A DNA stretch of 64,000 nt from Arctopsyche grandis (GCF_051622035.1 NC_135359.1:20537501-20601500), one strand, 5' to 3'; numbered from the stretch's first letter, positions 23,108-36,879 are shown. The notes: a model not told the origin generated them from the sequence alone. Made by a program: numbers and translations.

Positions 23108-26100
23108 TGTACATACTTATTGATAACGGTAGATATTATTGCGAGGTACCTTTGAATTTTTCTAAGCGAGTATTTGTGATCTAAGCGAGTATTTGTTTTT
23201 TGTTTAAGTTAATACATCGATTGTGGAAAAACCTCACTGTTAACTCTCAGCTTATTAACAAACAAGTCAAAGACAGCATTTGTATCAATACATTTGGAAT
23301 CGAAATTCGCCCGAGTAAACATGTACAATTAATTCAAAGTTCTATTGGCTTTGACCCAACGTTTTCTTCTTATCCACTTGTATGTATTATGTAATAGTTG
23401 AGCACAACTCGAAGAAAATTTACTACTTGTGTTTGCTGGTTGACTCCGGATTTTTTCTTATCCACGGTAAATCTTAATTCGGTGATATAAAATCGAAATA
23501 AAATTGGCTTCATAGCAAGTGATGAATGTCTTCCGTTGATATTTCGCAGGGGTTGATTGCGTCATTTAGCACAACAAATATTTACGGAAAATATCGCTTT
23601 CCCTTGTTGACACGGGTCTCATATTTTTCATATTTGCACAATTTTTTCGTAGAGGGAATTTTTCCCGCTAAAGTTTATTTCAAAGATTATTTGTGTGGCT
23701 TTTGAGGTGGTCATAGCAGCTCACGTCCGACTCGAGATTAGACTTATATCCTTCTCCGAGAAAAAAAAATGGGAAAAGTCTGCTTATGTACACACATTAT
23801 TTCGATTAAAATTTTGCAACAAGAGGAGAGTTCTCGAGTTTTTCGACGTTATTCAAGACTCGAATTGAAAAGGTAATATGGCGATTTGCATGTCGCAAAT
23901 TAACCGAAAACTTTCGCAAACATGATTACATACGAGGCATTTTCGAAAAGTTTCGCTTGTTGTTCGTTTGTCGCATTTGAGGATTTCGCGGAAGAATTAA
24001 ATTAATAAGCCTGGTGATGTATCTGACACTTTCTTGAGCACATCACTCAGGCAAATTTATGGTAATTGTACGCAGATTAATTAAACTTATTTTCTTATTA
24101 CAAAGTGTGCGAACGTATGTATGTTTGAATTTAAATTTTCTATTTTCGCCAAAGTCGAGTGGAATCTTTTAGTCTGTTGCCGCTAACCAACTTTAATAGA
24201 AACTTTTAATTTACATCTCAAAATTTAATGAAACAAAAACAGTTGTACATGTAATATTGTTTGCACTTTTGAATTACCCAAAATAACACACCACGAAATT
24301 AGCAATAGTACTTAATTTGATTTTTTACGGCTCTGATTCAGCCTTCTCCCCAAAAAATGAAAATTAAAGTACCTATATACACTTTGATATATTTAGATTT
24401 CAAGAATATGAACAAATATTGTATAATATATATATTATTAATTGTGTTATTAACATGTTTGATGTTGTTTTATGAATACCTTTGATACGAATGAAAGGCT
24501 TAACATACCACATATTCAGGGATATTTCAATATTTGTATTCTTGTCGTAGCATTATGAGTTTCCGCTTGTTGGTTTAAATATGGTTTTCATTTAATCACA
24601 TCAAACAAATATGTTTTTAGATATGCGCAAACTTAAGATACATATTTCAACGAGGCTGAGATTTGAAATTTATTTACGAGTTGAAGACTCGTTTTAAATT
24701 AAGAAAATTTCATAACGCCATCCAATTTTTAAATTACAGAATTTTCTTACGCTTTATATTTATGTATGTACATTTTTGTGAACTGTACAGAACTATTTGA
24801 CGAATTTCATACAACGATATATCCAAAACAAACGTATTTATTATCCTTCATAAAATAATAACAGTCAATACCCGGGGTAAAAGAGCACACTTTATTTACT
24901 CAGCAAAAAGATTTCATTTCAATCGAAATTTAAAACTATTTTTCTTCTGAACTCTATCGTAAATGAGTTTTTTTTTTGTTGATAAATATGTTTTTCTATT
25001 TACTTAAACTATTACGGTATTTATTCAAACAAAATTGTTGAGATATTTAATTGTTTTTCATTTTAAGCAAAAGAAAGGTTTATGCTTCTAAAAACGCTAA
25101 TGAAATGGCGTTTTATTTGAAATTTTATAATTAAAATCTTAAGAAAATAACTTCGTATATTATAAAGGCCGAAGTAAATTCATTCCATTTAAACGTAAAG
25201 TATCTCGTGTATATGTATGTATATGTATACATATATAACAAGTCGTTTATGTATTATGTACTATTAAATAATTTACGAAACTTCATGCAAAATTTCATAC
25301 AATTTTGCATAGCTTTGATTCAACACTTTAGACTAACTGAAAGTCATTAGGCCAACAAATTATCATTGTTAATCGTCAATATAATAGCTGTAAAATCTTT
25401 TCGTGTAATTATGTTTATAAATAAACGTAGATCTACGCCAAAATGTACTACTGTGTACAATGATTATAAACATAATATACCAAAGTCTTCGATGAAAACA
25501 TATCAATTTATCATGAGCTTCTTATTATGCAAAGTGTGCGTTATTTTAAGTTAAGTTATACTCGTGTTACGGCGATATTTCCCTCCATGACTTATTATAG
25601 CGGTAATTTTTCACGGTTTTTCCATGTACACGTTTCGAATTTCGTTCTAAGATACAATCTGCATAATTTGTGCGAGATGCGGGCGTCAGTGTGGCCACTC
25701 CGGACCGGCAGACGGACAGGTCTAATATCTATGGTGTAAAAAAATATTTTTCATCAAATCATTAATCCGTTGAGGGACGTAAGGGAAACGCCTCGTGTGA
25801 GCCGGCCATATCCGGTCCCACCTGGATATCGGATGTGGGTCATTAGTCTTCTCGGATTTATCGACGGATTTGTTTATAATGCTCCCGCGTCGTATATTAA
25901 CGTTTCACATAATCACGTACGCTAATCCTTTTGTTATAAAGGCTGTCATACACAGTCTGCCTAAACTAATTATGAGTGTATACAATTGGCACACCGCTAA
26001 TTGATTTACTTGAAGGGTGAATTATTTAACTGTGTGATGAAGAATTCCAAACGATTAAATTCCACTTCAGAATTAAGTCAAGTGCTGAAATCTTACGTTC

Positions 26101-26589
26101 ATACGTAGGTACATACATATGTATATGTATAACCACTCTACATAATGTAGGCTTACACATATTAATTATAAATCGCAAGCATTGTATTGATTGCAACAAC
26201 CACAAAATTTGGACTAGCACGTTCTGGATAAATCGGCAATTTGGATTTAATAACTAACCATATCTTCCAGCAACTTAAGAGGTACTCGTAATAAATAAAT
26301 ATGAAAAAACAATTCGATTTGTACTAAATACATCTAATAGTGAACGACCGCTTAGCTGGTTAACTTTCAATGTAATTGGGATGATTAATTATACATTTTT
26401 AAAAGTTATATATAGTAAATGAATTTAGTTAATACGTACAAATTTAATCATCATTTGATTTTGCGACGGAGACTACAATTGCAAAAAATTGAAGTATTAA
26501 TATTAACATACAAATATCATCGAAACGGATTTTTATTTTTTTAATTAAATTTATCTCAAACTCACAGGTACAAAAAACCTATTACTTAC
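23108..26589. other. Non-coding DNA; GC-richer island at 25560-25920
   Basis: No gene is recognised. The island at about 25560-25920 has unusually low A/T content for the window (for example GTGGCCACTCCGGACCGGC and GAGCCGGCCATATCCGG) and could be a conserved regulatory element or an unrecognised short exon. The plus-strand frame at 25527-25739 covers part of it but has no family motif. Between 23460 and 24060 the sequence is also less repetitive. Confidence 0.4.
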
Positions 26590-26881
26590 GACATTGTTCA
26601 GTGGTTAAGGATTCAATCTCTGGCCCAGTGTTGCTGGGCAGACCTTGGATATACATACATACATGTGTGACTCCAGGTCGATAGTTGCGTATAAGAATGT
26701 AGCAATTTATCATATTACATTGTTGAAAAGATTCTACACAATTGGCAACTTATTCCCGTTTCTCCCAAATTTGAGTTTTAGCATCTCGGATTTGTTGATT
26801 ATTATAAAATATGCTACCCAACATTCTCGCAAAAATTTTCTGTTCGAATTTTTCCATAGATATCTCTATGATGTTTTATAA
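26590..26881 (+). mobile_element. tRNA-derived SINE
   Basis: A head remnant (TGTTCAGTGGTTAAGGATTC then AATCTCTGG, degenerate A/B boxes) leads to GCTGGGCAGACCTTGG and a core containing GACTCCAGGTCGATAG, with a degraded TTGTTGAAAAGATTC. The tail carries TTTTAGCATCTCGGATTTG and CCATAGATATCTCTATGAT. The tail matches the SINE at 47225-47465. An ATACATACATAC insertion sits inside the core. Confidence 0.6.
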
Positions 26882-28948
26882 AAATATAATTTTATTTTTA
26901 AAATGTTTGGAATTTTTATACTAATGTAAAAAAATGTGTTTTACCTGTAATAAAAAAATAAGAAAAGCTACATTTTGCGATCAATTAATATATTCTTCTT
27001 CCTCGTTCGATCGATTCTGAGCGTCGTGGCATTTCTATCATCTGGGATCCGATGGATGATCCGCCTCCACTTGCCTTTGTCCCGTGCCAAGTTGAAAGCG
27101 GTGTTTATGGACGATCCTTTTAGTACTTTAATTTGATTTGACTATCATATGGGAGACTATAAGCTTTTCTACACTATCCACATCTTTCCTGGCAATAAGG
27201 CCACACTAGGAGAGAAGTATTTTTCTACATTTTGTGGAGACTGAAGGGTCTTTCTGAAACTGCCAGCTCTTTGAAGATGGAGATGTTTATGTGTCCCGCG
27301 GTTCATGGAATGCGCAGCATCCACCTCCTGCACTCCATTTTGAGGGCATCTAACATGTCCCATTCTTTCATTTTTAGAGTCTATGACTCCAATCCATATA
27401 ATTCAATGGGGATCACTAGATAACAGTCAGTATACATAAGAATAAATAAATTTAAAAATTCACGAATGCCTTAGCTTTCTACTTTACATATGTATTAATA
27501 CAACATTTTCGGTTAGTTTTTTTCTGTACGATTGCTTGAAAGATGCTGTGAAAAAAAATAGAGAGAATATCAAGCTTAAAATCTGGTTTAATATAAAATA
27601 TAAAATAGGCATAGAAATTTTCGTATAAAATCATTGTAAAACTACATGCGTATTTGTCAAAGGTACGATCATTGAGTCGGTTAGTTGCTTATTGATGATT
27701 ATATAATATCCGTGATATACATATGTATGTATTTCAGTATTTAGGCGCATTATAATTAGCAAATGCTTAGCATAGATCGCAAATACATATAATACGGCGA
27801 AACGATAATTCAGCAAATTCGTACTCGCTTTCAGTCCATTAAAGTCGCTTTTAGCCGAAGCGACGAAATTCGACAGCGCGCGAAACGTGACATTTTCGAA
27901 TTATAATCGAAACCGATGGTTTGCAACGCCTGATTATTGCCAAAGTATTATGGTATTAGCGCTTTGAATTCGAACAATATTATTATACGATTCTGATTAA
28001 TTTGTTCCACGCTTTAACACGTTCGTGCTTTATTTGACCCGGCTCTATGTATGTGTATGTACTATGCGTTAATGAATAATTTAGCACATCGGTGATGTTT
28101 CGCTGAGAGAAAAATCTATATTTGTAGATGGCGATTAATATTTGAGTGGTAGAATTTTTTTCAACTTTTCTTTTGCGTGACATAAATTTTAAATGTCGCT
28201 TTTGTTTATCGCCTACGAAGAAATCGCTGCTGATCCTTTAAAAGTCATACATTTACGTTGTGCGCTATTTCACGTATGTATTTTTATTTTTCATATCAAA
28301 ATATAAATATTAATGATTTCTTATTGCTTGGTACTTATAAAAGAGTAAATATTGAAAATTTTGTACGCTTTGAACTACATATGTATGTATGTAATGTTAG
28401 TGTATCGTCATTGATTTTTGTTATTTTGTGATCGAATAGTTAGATTGAAAGGCTGGACGTTAGAAGGGTTTTGGACTAAGTTTTAAATTAAATTCGAATC
28501 GCAAAACGAGTGGCTGCGGTTTGAAAGTTGGTCACATTGTGGAACATCTCTGGAAATCCACATCTCGCTCACAGTCAAAGTCACAGTCAACATGTAAATA
28601 AATTAAAAATATAATTAATCCATTGTATGCATGTAGATTTTGCCCTGAGCTTTTTTGTGCCAATATTTTTTTTAGAATTATATCATTTCAATATTTCATC
28701 GTTGCAGACGGCTTAAATAACCGCGTTCCTACTATGTACATATTTCAATTATTATTTAACATTTTGGAAAATCAATGCATTATTTTAATGAATATCTATC
28801 TTTATCATACTAAAATATGATTATCAAGAAGCGCACATATTTATGTATGTATAAAAAAATTGTAATTAATTTTGCAAAACAGGTATGTATATTTAAATAC
28901 TTTATATATATTTTTATTTAAATATTTAAATATACGTACTATGTACTA

Positions 28949-28953
<5 letters not shown>
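26882..28953. other. Non-coding DNA around the LINE fragment
   Basis: Apart from the LINE fragment at 27000-27425, no gene is seen. Around 27820-27940 and 28490-28600 the sequence is less AT-rich, without recognisable coding content. Frames at 27631-27816, 27983-28183 and 28623-28820 are AT-driven. Confidence 0.4.
27000..27425 (-). pseudogene. LINE reverse-transcriptase C-terminal fragment
   Basis: Read on the minus strand, 27425-27150 gives ELYGLES.TLKMKEWDMLDA, then LKMECRRWMLRIPW and ISIFKELAVSERP. This is the conserved region after the polymerase fingers in many insect endonuclease-reverse transcriptases (LYG.E.WTL....L.AFEM.C.RRMLRI.W). Further on, LARDKGKWRRIIHRI appears near 27100-27050, resembling the family's terminal A.DR..WR..V motif. 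Stops (including at the usual W of WTL) and shifts make it inactive. The plus-strand frame at 27232-27423 is its antisense. Confidence 0.7.

Positions 28954-29033
<80 letters not shown>
28954..29033. repeat. (TA)n microsatellite
   Basis: About 80 bp of TA dinucleotide. A run of ten or more G residues follows at about 29094-29105, unusual in this AT-rich setting. Confidence 0.95.
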
Positions 29034-29035
<2 letters not shown>

Positions 29036-32000
29036 AAAATATAATTTATCATATCATTTGATATGAGCTATATTTGTATGCAGGGCCAAGAAAAGGGGGG
29101 GGGGGTGTTGCCTGCAAATTCCCGTCTGCTCTGCGGTGACGAATTCGCCGACAAAATTTGCCATAAACAATCTTACAAGTACAAGTACTTACATATATGT
29201 ATGTACTTATTAAACGCTAGCTTCCTCACTGACTATTTTTAAATGCTTGTCTAGAAATTAGGATTATGGATATTTTGATCCGTGATTATATTATAATTAA
29301 CTTGTCATGTTTTCCGAATTGTCAAATTGACAATCTTCAAAACAATTTTTTATCTCGTGTGAAATAAGAAAATTTTAACATAGTAACGGTTCTTTATTCG
29401 AAAAGTTATTGAATTAATTTACATAATTTTTGGTTGGGGAATTCTCCAATACATTTTTTGTGCCACTTGAATGAATGAATATGTATTTTAAATTTTAATT
29501 ATTAAATTTATAATAAAATGGAAATTATTTGAACGGTGGTAAACGTAAAATAAATTAACAATACACTTGGGAACATTTTTGGAATATCTGTTTGCGTTGT
29601 TAACAATACATAACTTGAAATAGGGCACATTTTCCTGACAAAACAACGTTCCGCGCTAATTCCTGACACGCTTCCCTCAGCCTGAAACGTTAAACGCAAC
29701 TTTATGACATCGTATCTACCTATCTGCTGTGTGAAATCTTGAAAATTTGCTGAATTTTCCCACATACGTATGTATGTACATACATATGTATGTCCATATG
29801 TGTATGCGCTAAAACACTACATTATTTACACAATATCGATGAGGCGAATGCAACTTTGACATACTTTTCAAGCCCATAATAGCTCGAGTGCCTATTAATT
29901 ATTATAACCATTCAAGATTGAATATGTATGTATTTTTCTTACTTCGGTCCTGTATTATTATGTGTCCATCACGAAATTGTGCCGTTTCATCATGTCTTTA
30001 TGTATGTAGATGGTAAGTCTGTGTATGTATGCATGTGATGTTTATGGTACATACAATCTATGTATTTATATGTACTTACGTGATTGAATATCATAATCGG
30101 GCAACACAAAACAAAGATTAGAATGTTCTTATATGGAAAAAAAATAAAAATGGTGTGTGAATCGATTAGGTTTGATGTGTTTGCATAATATAGTGATCGC
30201 TGTTTATCCCGTAGGCGACATGTTTGCCGAGAAGAAAGCCTCGCTATATGTGTAATATGTTCAGGCTAAGGATTTATGTGATGTTATATCAGTTCGACAA
30301 AAGTCGTTTGCTTAGTATAATTTTTGAAGAAGATTGTCAAAAATATATGTAAAAAAGATTACGATGTCGCAGATTAAGTGCTAAGCGTTTTAGTAGCTTT
30401 TCGAACTTTGAATTACATAAATATGCTAATGTTTTTCTTCAATTTGTATTAAAATTAAATGCGTAAGCCGATTTCAAAATTGAGCGAGATGTGATATTGA
30501 CCAATTTTGCTTTGCCTTATATATAATATAAAATATCTACATACATGTAGTATGATCTTATATATGAAAATACTACTTCGAAACAATTAAAAATCTTTTA
30601 AATGAAAGCTATTGAGAAGTTGGAAGTTTACAAAAGCTATATGTGAATGTAAATGTTTGGTCAGTTTATGGTTAGATTGAAAAAATGGACGAAATATATT
30701 ATTTAAAAAATGTGAGGTATTTTTCTGAAAGAATATAACAGTATACTTAGGTAATATAAACTATAGAGGATTTATTATAACAGTGAAACTAAGCCACATA
30801 AAATGAAATTTATTTTTATCAATTATTTATAAGAAATACAATTTTTATATTTTTACTACTTTATATAGAAAAACAACAAAAAAAATAAAAAAAAGAGAGA
30901 AAGATTATAAAAGACGTTTTTGTATTGGATTTTTCCGACATACATAGTTTGTTTTGAAATACAATTACAAACTATTCAACGATTGGATAAATGTCATTTT
31001 TTTCATACATAAATGATTGAATGTCTCAAGTAATCATATTTTTGTTTGTGAAATGGTGTCACATCTTAAAAAATCTGAAAAGCACTTCATTTGTGGAACA
31101 CGAGATCGTTATTACATACGGGATGATGGATGGATTTGAGTAAATGAAATTTCTTACCTTTCACATTGTTTTTATTATATATTTTCAAAACAAAGCGCTA
31201 AAAATGTGGTGCATTGAAATCATTCTAATAAAAAGTTACCGATTATGGACTTTTTGTAATAGTTTACAGAGAGTGTAGGATAAAGTCTGATTTTATATTT
31301 AATCGTTATATGTATAATAATTATAGCTCTTCAAATTTGTCTCAATGTTTTTTGAGGAATTTTTTCTCTTTAATATTTGAAACGTTGTTTCGATGGGAAA
31401 ATTTCGCACCAACATACACTCGAACCACGAAATTGATCCAGTATCGCACCAAAATTTGCTGAAAAATTTAAAGGGATTGAATTAAAACGTGAATTTTTGA
31501 ATACGTTAATTTTATACAGGATCGGTCGTGTATGCACAGGTACGTAGTATACATACATATGTATGTATGAATAAATTTAGCGATGAAACGGTTTTACGTC
31601 GTCATTATTGAAATTTGCCACATTTTATGGATGCCGCTTAGTGGAATTGACAAATATTGACAGTGTTTGCTTACGTGTACTTGATTTTGCGGATAAACTT
31701 TCGCATCAACACCTCGTCGGAACGAACTTATGCAAAGAGCCAAAGCTTTCACGCTGAAATGAACCGAGTTCGATTAAGGGTAACGAAAAGTTGCATAATT
31801 TGACAGAAACTATTTATGTATTGTATGTATGTATATGTTACAGTCGGTGTATTTTCAGTTGAAATATATTCCAAATGGCGTTTAAGGCTCAATTCAAATT
31901 CGAATACAATTCAACTAGTAAATTATATCAACAATGTGTGCCAATTGTAATGTAACAGTTGAATTTTGACAGCTCTGATGCTTTTACGAATGCTTTAGAA

Positions 32001-32433
32001 TTCATATTACAAATAAAGGTAATGAGTACTGTATTTGTACATATTACGATAACTCTAAGAATGTGTTCAAATTAAAAAAAGTGACTCAATTTATGTACTA
32101 GTCGAGTGACGTTTTCGCGTAAGCCTAATCAGTATATCTTGATTTTGATTTTTAAATGCTTTTTATTATTACGAAATTATGTTCACAATACATCTTATAT
32201 CTATTTTAATAGCTACTGATCTACTGATCATTTTCTATTTTACAGTTTTATTTAATTTGGTAAGTAATCATAGTATTATATTATTCTAATGTTAATCTAC
32301 AGCATAATAGGAAAAAGAGCTCAAAAACCGATTTACAATCCTTAAATCAGTCCATCTAACCTGGTACCAACTTATACGTAGTTCAACTCTATTTTCACTT
32401 GTAATATATTTTGACCAGTTGTAATCCACCATA
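29034..32433. other. Non-coding AT-rich DNA; one odd minus-strand frame
   Basis: No gene is identified. The frame at 29765-29508 on the minus strand contains IGRYDVIKLRLTFQAEGSVS and ISAERCFVRKMCPIS, more protein-like than its neighbours, but no family or splice context is evident. Palindromic TATGTA islands occur near 29765-29795, 30000-30075, 31550-31570 and 31825. Confidence 0.35.
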
Positions 32434-32903
32434 TTTATTTTATTTTATTATATACATATATACCAGGAAGGCCTAGCAGGTAAACCACGATGCGCCTTTC
32501 TGGCCAATTAAAAACGATGCAGCATTTTTTATTACATAGTTCGTTAAATTACGAGACACTGAAAACTCAAAATTAACGAGACATCTATGAATTCTAAATT
32601 GTATTATACATAAATTTTGTTGTACATTATTCATACTCAAATAGTGGTGGCATAGTAGGTAGGAAGGTTTTTAGCCAATTTAATCAAGGAACCGTTTCAA
32701 ACAATGAAATCAGAAAAATTGGCAAACTCTGATAGGAAACGATTGACCTGGAGTCACAAATATCCAAGTCTGACCATCAGCATTACAGATATACTCAGAA
32801 TAAATTATTTTCATTCGGGGTCAACTCACGGAATCTAACCCGGTGCCTCTCGGTGCTAGGCAAAAGCCCAACCACCGTGCCATGCTGCTGGCTATGAATC
32901 AAT
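32434..32903 (-). mobile_element. tRNA-derived SINE, near full length
   Basis: On the minus strand the head GCATGGCACGGTGGTTGGGC (A box) is followed by GGGTTAGATTCC (B box), giving a tRNA-like 5' region. The core contains GACTCCAGGTCAATCG, CAGAGTTTGCCAATTTTTCT and TTGAAACGGTTCC. The tail includes CATAGATGTCTCG, and the element ends in an AAATAAAATAAAT-type repeat at about 32434-32452. The internal layout is the same as the copy at 55918-56300. Simple-repeat tails of this kind indicate LINE-driven mobilisation. Confidence 0.75.
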
Positions 32904-33218
32904 ATGAATCAACTTACGTAGGTTGGACAGAATATATTCCAACTAGCCAAAATATATTACAACTGAAAATACACTTCAACTATAACAGTACTTGAAGTAT
33001 AGCAGGTACCAGGTTAAATGGAATATGTTCCAACTAGTCAAAATACAATATTACAACTGGAAGATTCACTTCAACTGTAACGTACATATATACCAAGGAG
33101 AAGGGGATTTAACTACATATGTACATACATACATATATGCTTATATAAGTGTTGATATTTCAAAGATTGATGTCTGAATCCGATAAGTCCAACGAAAAAA
33201 ACATTTTAATCTGTCATT

Positions 33219-33545
33219 AACCAGCAGCGTGGTCTAGTGGTGAGTATTGAATTATTTCGTTCTTGATGTCACGGGTTCGATTCCCACTAAGTCTCGTTGT
33301 TGGCCAGACTTTGGTTTGTCGAGGTCAATCTTTTTTTATCAGAATTTGCCAATTTTTCTGATTTTCATTGAAACGGTTCCTGTAAAATTGGCTTTTCCTT
33401 CCCAATTTTCTGTTACAAACCTTGAGTTATCAAACTTCTCACCATAGATGTCTCTGTGGTTGTTTATCGGCTGTAAAAATTCGTATTGTTATACGATGCT
33501 TTGTAATATCTGACCATAGATGTCAGGTATTGTTTCTATATTGTT
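33219..33545 (+). mobile_element. tRNA-derived SINE
   Basis: The head reads CAGCAGCGTGGTCTAGTGG (A box) and, about 35 bp later, GGGTTCGATTCCC (B box, excellent match). Next come TTGTTGGCCAGACTTTGG, the core (GTCGAGGTCAATC, GAATTTGCCAATTTTTCTGA, TTGAAACGGTTCC) and a tail with CCATAGATGTCTCTGTGG. The promoter boxes are the best preserved of the set. It lies about 300 bp from the oppositely oriented copy at 32434-32903. Confidence 0.75.
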
Positions 33546-34885
33546 AGGTATTGGAAAAGACTTCGATAATGGTTTAGATGTAGTTTATTGATATGTAAAA
33601 TTATACATGTGGAATTTGAATCCGCAAAGCGTTCGAGACACACAACGTTCTCGTCCGCCGCCCAAATGCTGACTGCGGTTGCCCGAGTAGCTTCCGCTCC
33701 AACTCATGAGTAATGCCAACTGACAAATTAGTTAATAAGACTGCATGCCACACATCGATATATACAGTCGGAACAGGTATTGTTAGGTAGTTTTCAATGT
33801 CTTGTAATAAATTAGCCAAAGTGACGACCTGGAGCTAGTCTGTAATGTCACTATGGTGAAATTGTAAAAAATAATTAAATAATTACAACTATGTAGTGAA
33901 CCGCGAAGTCAAATGTACGCGATTGTCGAACAAGTTGTACAAATGTACAGACGGACAACGGCAAATGTATGTATGTACTTTTTGGGTTTTTATTTTGATT
34001 GTAGTGTAATTTTTGAGCCTTGAATCTTTTTTTTTCGGACGTAAATACAAATAAATATAAAAGAGCGTTGTAATAAATGGGAGTATTTGTCGATGCGATG
34101 CGGTGTGGCGTGTTGAAGTGTGTGATGTGCGGCCACCTTTAGGTGAACAATTTACTCGTGTAACAGACAGCGACGTCAACGAGATTGACACGTCGGTTCT
34201 CCGCCAGGCAAACTCTTCTTGAAACACAGTTTGTTTTTCAATCCAACTATTTTATTTGGGTTTGTCTTTAATTACGTATGGAGTGTACAATGCGATGTGT
34301 AATTAAATATAACGCCAATAAAATAACGTCATTTATAATAAATCTATTTGCAATAAAACGTTATCGCCTCACAAGGAAGATGTTAATAAACAAGTCAAGT
34401 GTTACATTTCTGATCGATAGAGTCATACGCTTTCATAGAAAATGGTTCGTCATTTTGATGCGATTCTATTATAGTTTGCATACATACATATGTAGTAGGT
34501 ATGTACCTGCATAAAATGATGTACATGCTTACATACATATGTATGTACATATGTTTGTAGTGTAGTGCTAACGAAAGTGCTCAATGTTGCTTCGGTTTCG
34601 ATTCGTTTAGAGATTAATAATATTGTAATGGGATATAAATTAATTTTCGTACTTTTATTGTACAATCATAGTAAATCTACATAGTTAAGCTAGTGACTCG
34701 AGCTTATTTCAGTGGTGGCGTTGGATGTATTGTAAATACGCGAATAAGCAATTTTTCGATTGGATCTTCTAAAATATTTCTTTACACGTAAAAAAATAGT
34801 GATATTACAATTCGTCACAATGGCTAAATAAAAAAGTATACAATAATAAGAAAATAAAACATACATATGTATGAACATCAATATA
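33546..34885. other. Non-coding DNA; two GC-richer patches
   Basis: 33600-33730 (AACGTTCTCGTCCGCCGCCC and neighbouring text) and 34085-34225 are less AT-rich. The minus-strand frames there (33601-33819 and 33889-34227) have no recognisable motif. These patches could be regulatory or parts of unrecognised repeats. Confidence 0.35.
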
Positions 34886-35100
34886 AACAACCAGCAGCAT
34901 AAATTGGTGGCTAGCGTTGAAAACTTTCCATTGTGTGATCTCGGGTTCAATCTCTGGTTATGCTGTTGGCCAGACCTTGGTTATGTGACTCCAAGGTCGA
35001 TCTCTTCCTATTAGAGTTTGCCAATTTATCTGATTTCATTAAAATGGTTCCATTTAATTGGGAACCTTGTCCTGTTTCGAGTTTTTCAGCATCTTCAAGA
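34886..35100 (+). mobile_element. tRNA-derived SINE, 3' truncated or short form
   Basis: The head has CAGCAGCATAAATTGGTGGC and the B box GGGTTCAATCTC. GCTGTTGGCCAGACCTTGG follows, then a well-preserved core with GTGACTCCAAGGTCGATCTC, TTAGAGTTTGCCAATTTATC and a variant AAAATGGTTCC. The copy ends near a small inverted repeat (TTTTTCAGCATCTTCAAGATGCTGAAAAA split around 35079-35107), so the normal tail is missing. Confidence 0.7.
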
Positions 35101-36879
35101 TGCTGAAAAACCAATTTATAAAATAGAATATTAAAGCTGACTATGCAAGAATTTGAGGATTGCTCTCCAAACCAATGAATAACTTAAATATGTATGATAA
35201 AAATTGATTTCGGCGCTTTCAAAAGTATGTGAAATTTGGTGGATATTAAACGAGAAAAATTTTCGCCGAAAAATAAACTTCGATTCGATGGAAAGATTTG
35301 TCGATTCAAAAATTTGTCGATTTAAAAATTTTGGGTGGAAAATAATTATGATAATTCATAGGAATTTTTAAGGGAGATATTTTATCAAGCGTTGTATAAT
35401 AACTATATCAGCAATTAAAAGACAGCATTAAAATTTTAAATATAATAATAATAATTATTAAAACAGACTAAATGTTACGTCGAATTTGTCGAGAGAATTT
35501 AAAAAAAAGGCTTTGCAAGTTTAAATCAAGCTTTCATTATTCGACTCCATATATTATATATGCATACTTAAAGTACATCTTTTACAATTGTCTGTGATTT
35601 TAACAGCGTTGTTGAAGTTTCTAAAGTTTTATAGTTCTTTACAAAACAGACAAGGGTGCAATTTTTTTCAAATTAATGGCTCAATTCATAGATTATCGAC
35701 ATTAAGAAATTATAGAAAAGTAAAAATTTTATCTCGATTAACTTGAATTTTTTTTCATCAGCGGCACATAATTCATTGAAACTATTTATTTAATTCTAGA
35801 ACATTACATAGAATCAATTCAAAGCCCAAAAAATTGTGACAGAAAATACGTGTGTGTATTTCTGCAATTTTTTATGCGATACGTAATATAAGGATTCGTG
35901 AGTGGGCATTAATGGTTTTCGAGGTATCAGTTGTGTGGATTTCGCATCTCTGCCATAAATTAATCACAGGGTAGAGACTAGGGTGGGTGGGAGGATGAGA
36001 CGGTGGTAAAAATGAATTATTTCGTTGGTCTGCGAGCCGCCTCTGTGCAAATATAAATTACCCACAAATCTGTTTAATTCGCCACCACTGCGGTGTCCCT
36101 TACAATTTGCTCGCGAATATTAACGCGTCGCTAAACCTCGTTTTGAATCCATTAAATATCCAACCTGACGCGTTTATCGAATTCCTCATAATTGTTTACG
36201 GTGGATGTTTTTCCTAAATACACAGTCAAGTATATACACAGTCAAGTTTTAAAATATTATTTTTTTCTGCGAAAATTGTCTCTATATTAAAAGCATATTT
36301 ATAATAAGCTATTAAGATTAAACGACTTCAATTTGATGACGAAATATTTTTAGTTTTCAGACTATTTTCATGATATTCGTGTATCGAGTAAGAATTTTTC
36401 AATTTCGTTTCATCCTCTTTGTAATATATTCATCATTTTCCCATCCTCTGGTTTTCTTTTCCTATATATTTACATACATACATACATACATATCTTCCCA
36501 AGAGAGATGACCACATAGTAAACAGTGCGAAAGTTTGTCACGATAAAGCAATTGGAGACTAAAAATAACAAATAATAACAAAATTTCACAAGATTTTTAT
36601 TATGATGCTTTGTTAATTAAATTTTGAAATTTGAATACATTAGAAGAATATTTTAGCAGTTTGGTTTGTTGAATCAATTGTTTGATAAGATTAAAATATT
36701 AATAGTATCCTGATTTTTAATTTCATTAAATGCTTCCAGATCTACTGGATAACATTTTAGCTAAAAATGGTTAGATTTTACTACTTTTTTTCGCAATGGG
36801 TAACTATGTATATAGATAATGGGGCTAAGTTCAATTAAACAATCATTACTGTTTTTTTAATCAAGTAAATTTTTCACCT
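35101..36879. other. Non-coding DNA; GC-richer patch at 35900-36190
   Basis: No gene is seen. The patch at 35900-36190 has low repeat content (GGTGGGTGGGAGGATGAGAC and CGCCACCACTGCGGTGTCCC) and is a candidate conserved non-coding element. Confidence 0.35.

Noticed and set aside
29080..29110. Possible hAT end (CAGGGCCAAG followed by a G run)
   Set aside because: No matching inverted end was located downstream, and the poly-G run may be an assembly or slippage feature.
33219..33300. tRNA gene, because of good A and B boxes (also 55918-55985 and 34886-34950)
   Set aside because: The sequence between and around the boxes does not fold as a tRNA cloverleaf and is followed by the shared SINE core, so these are SINE heads.
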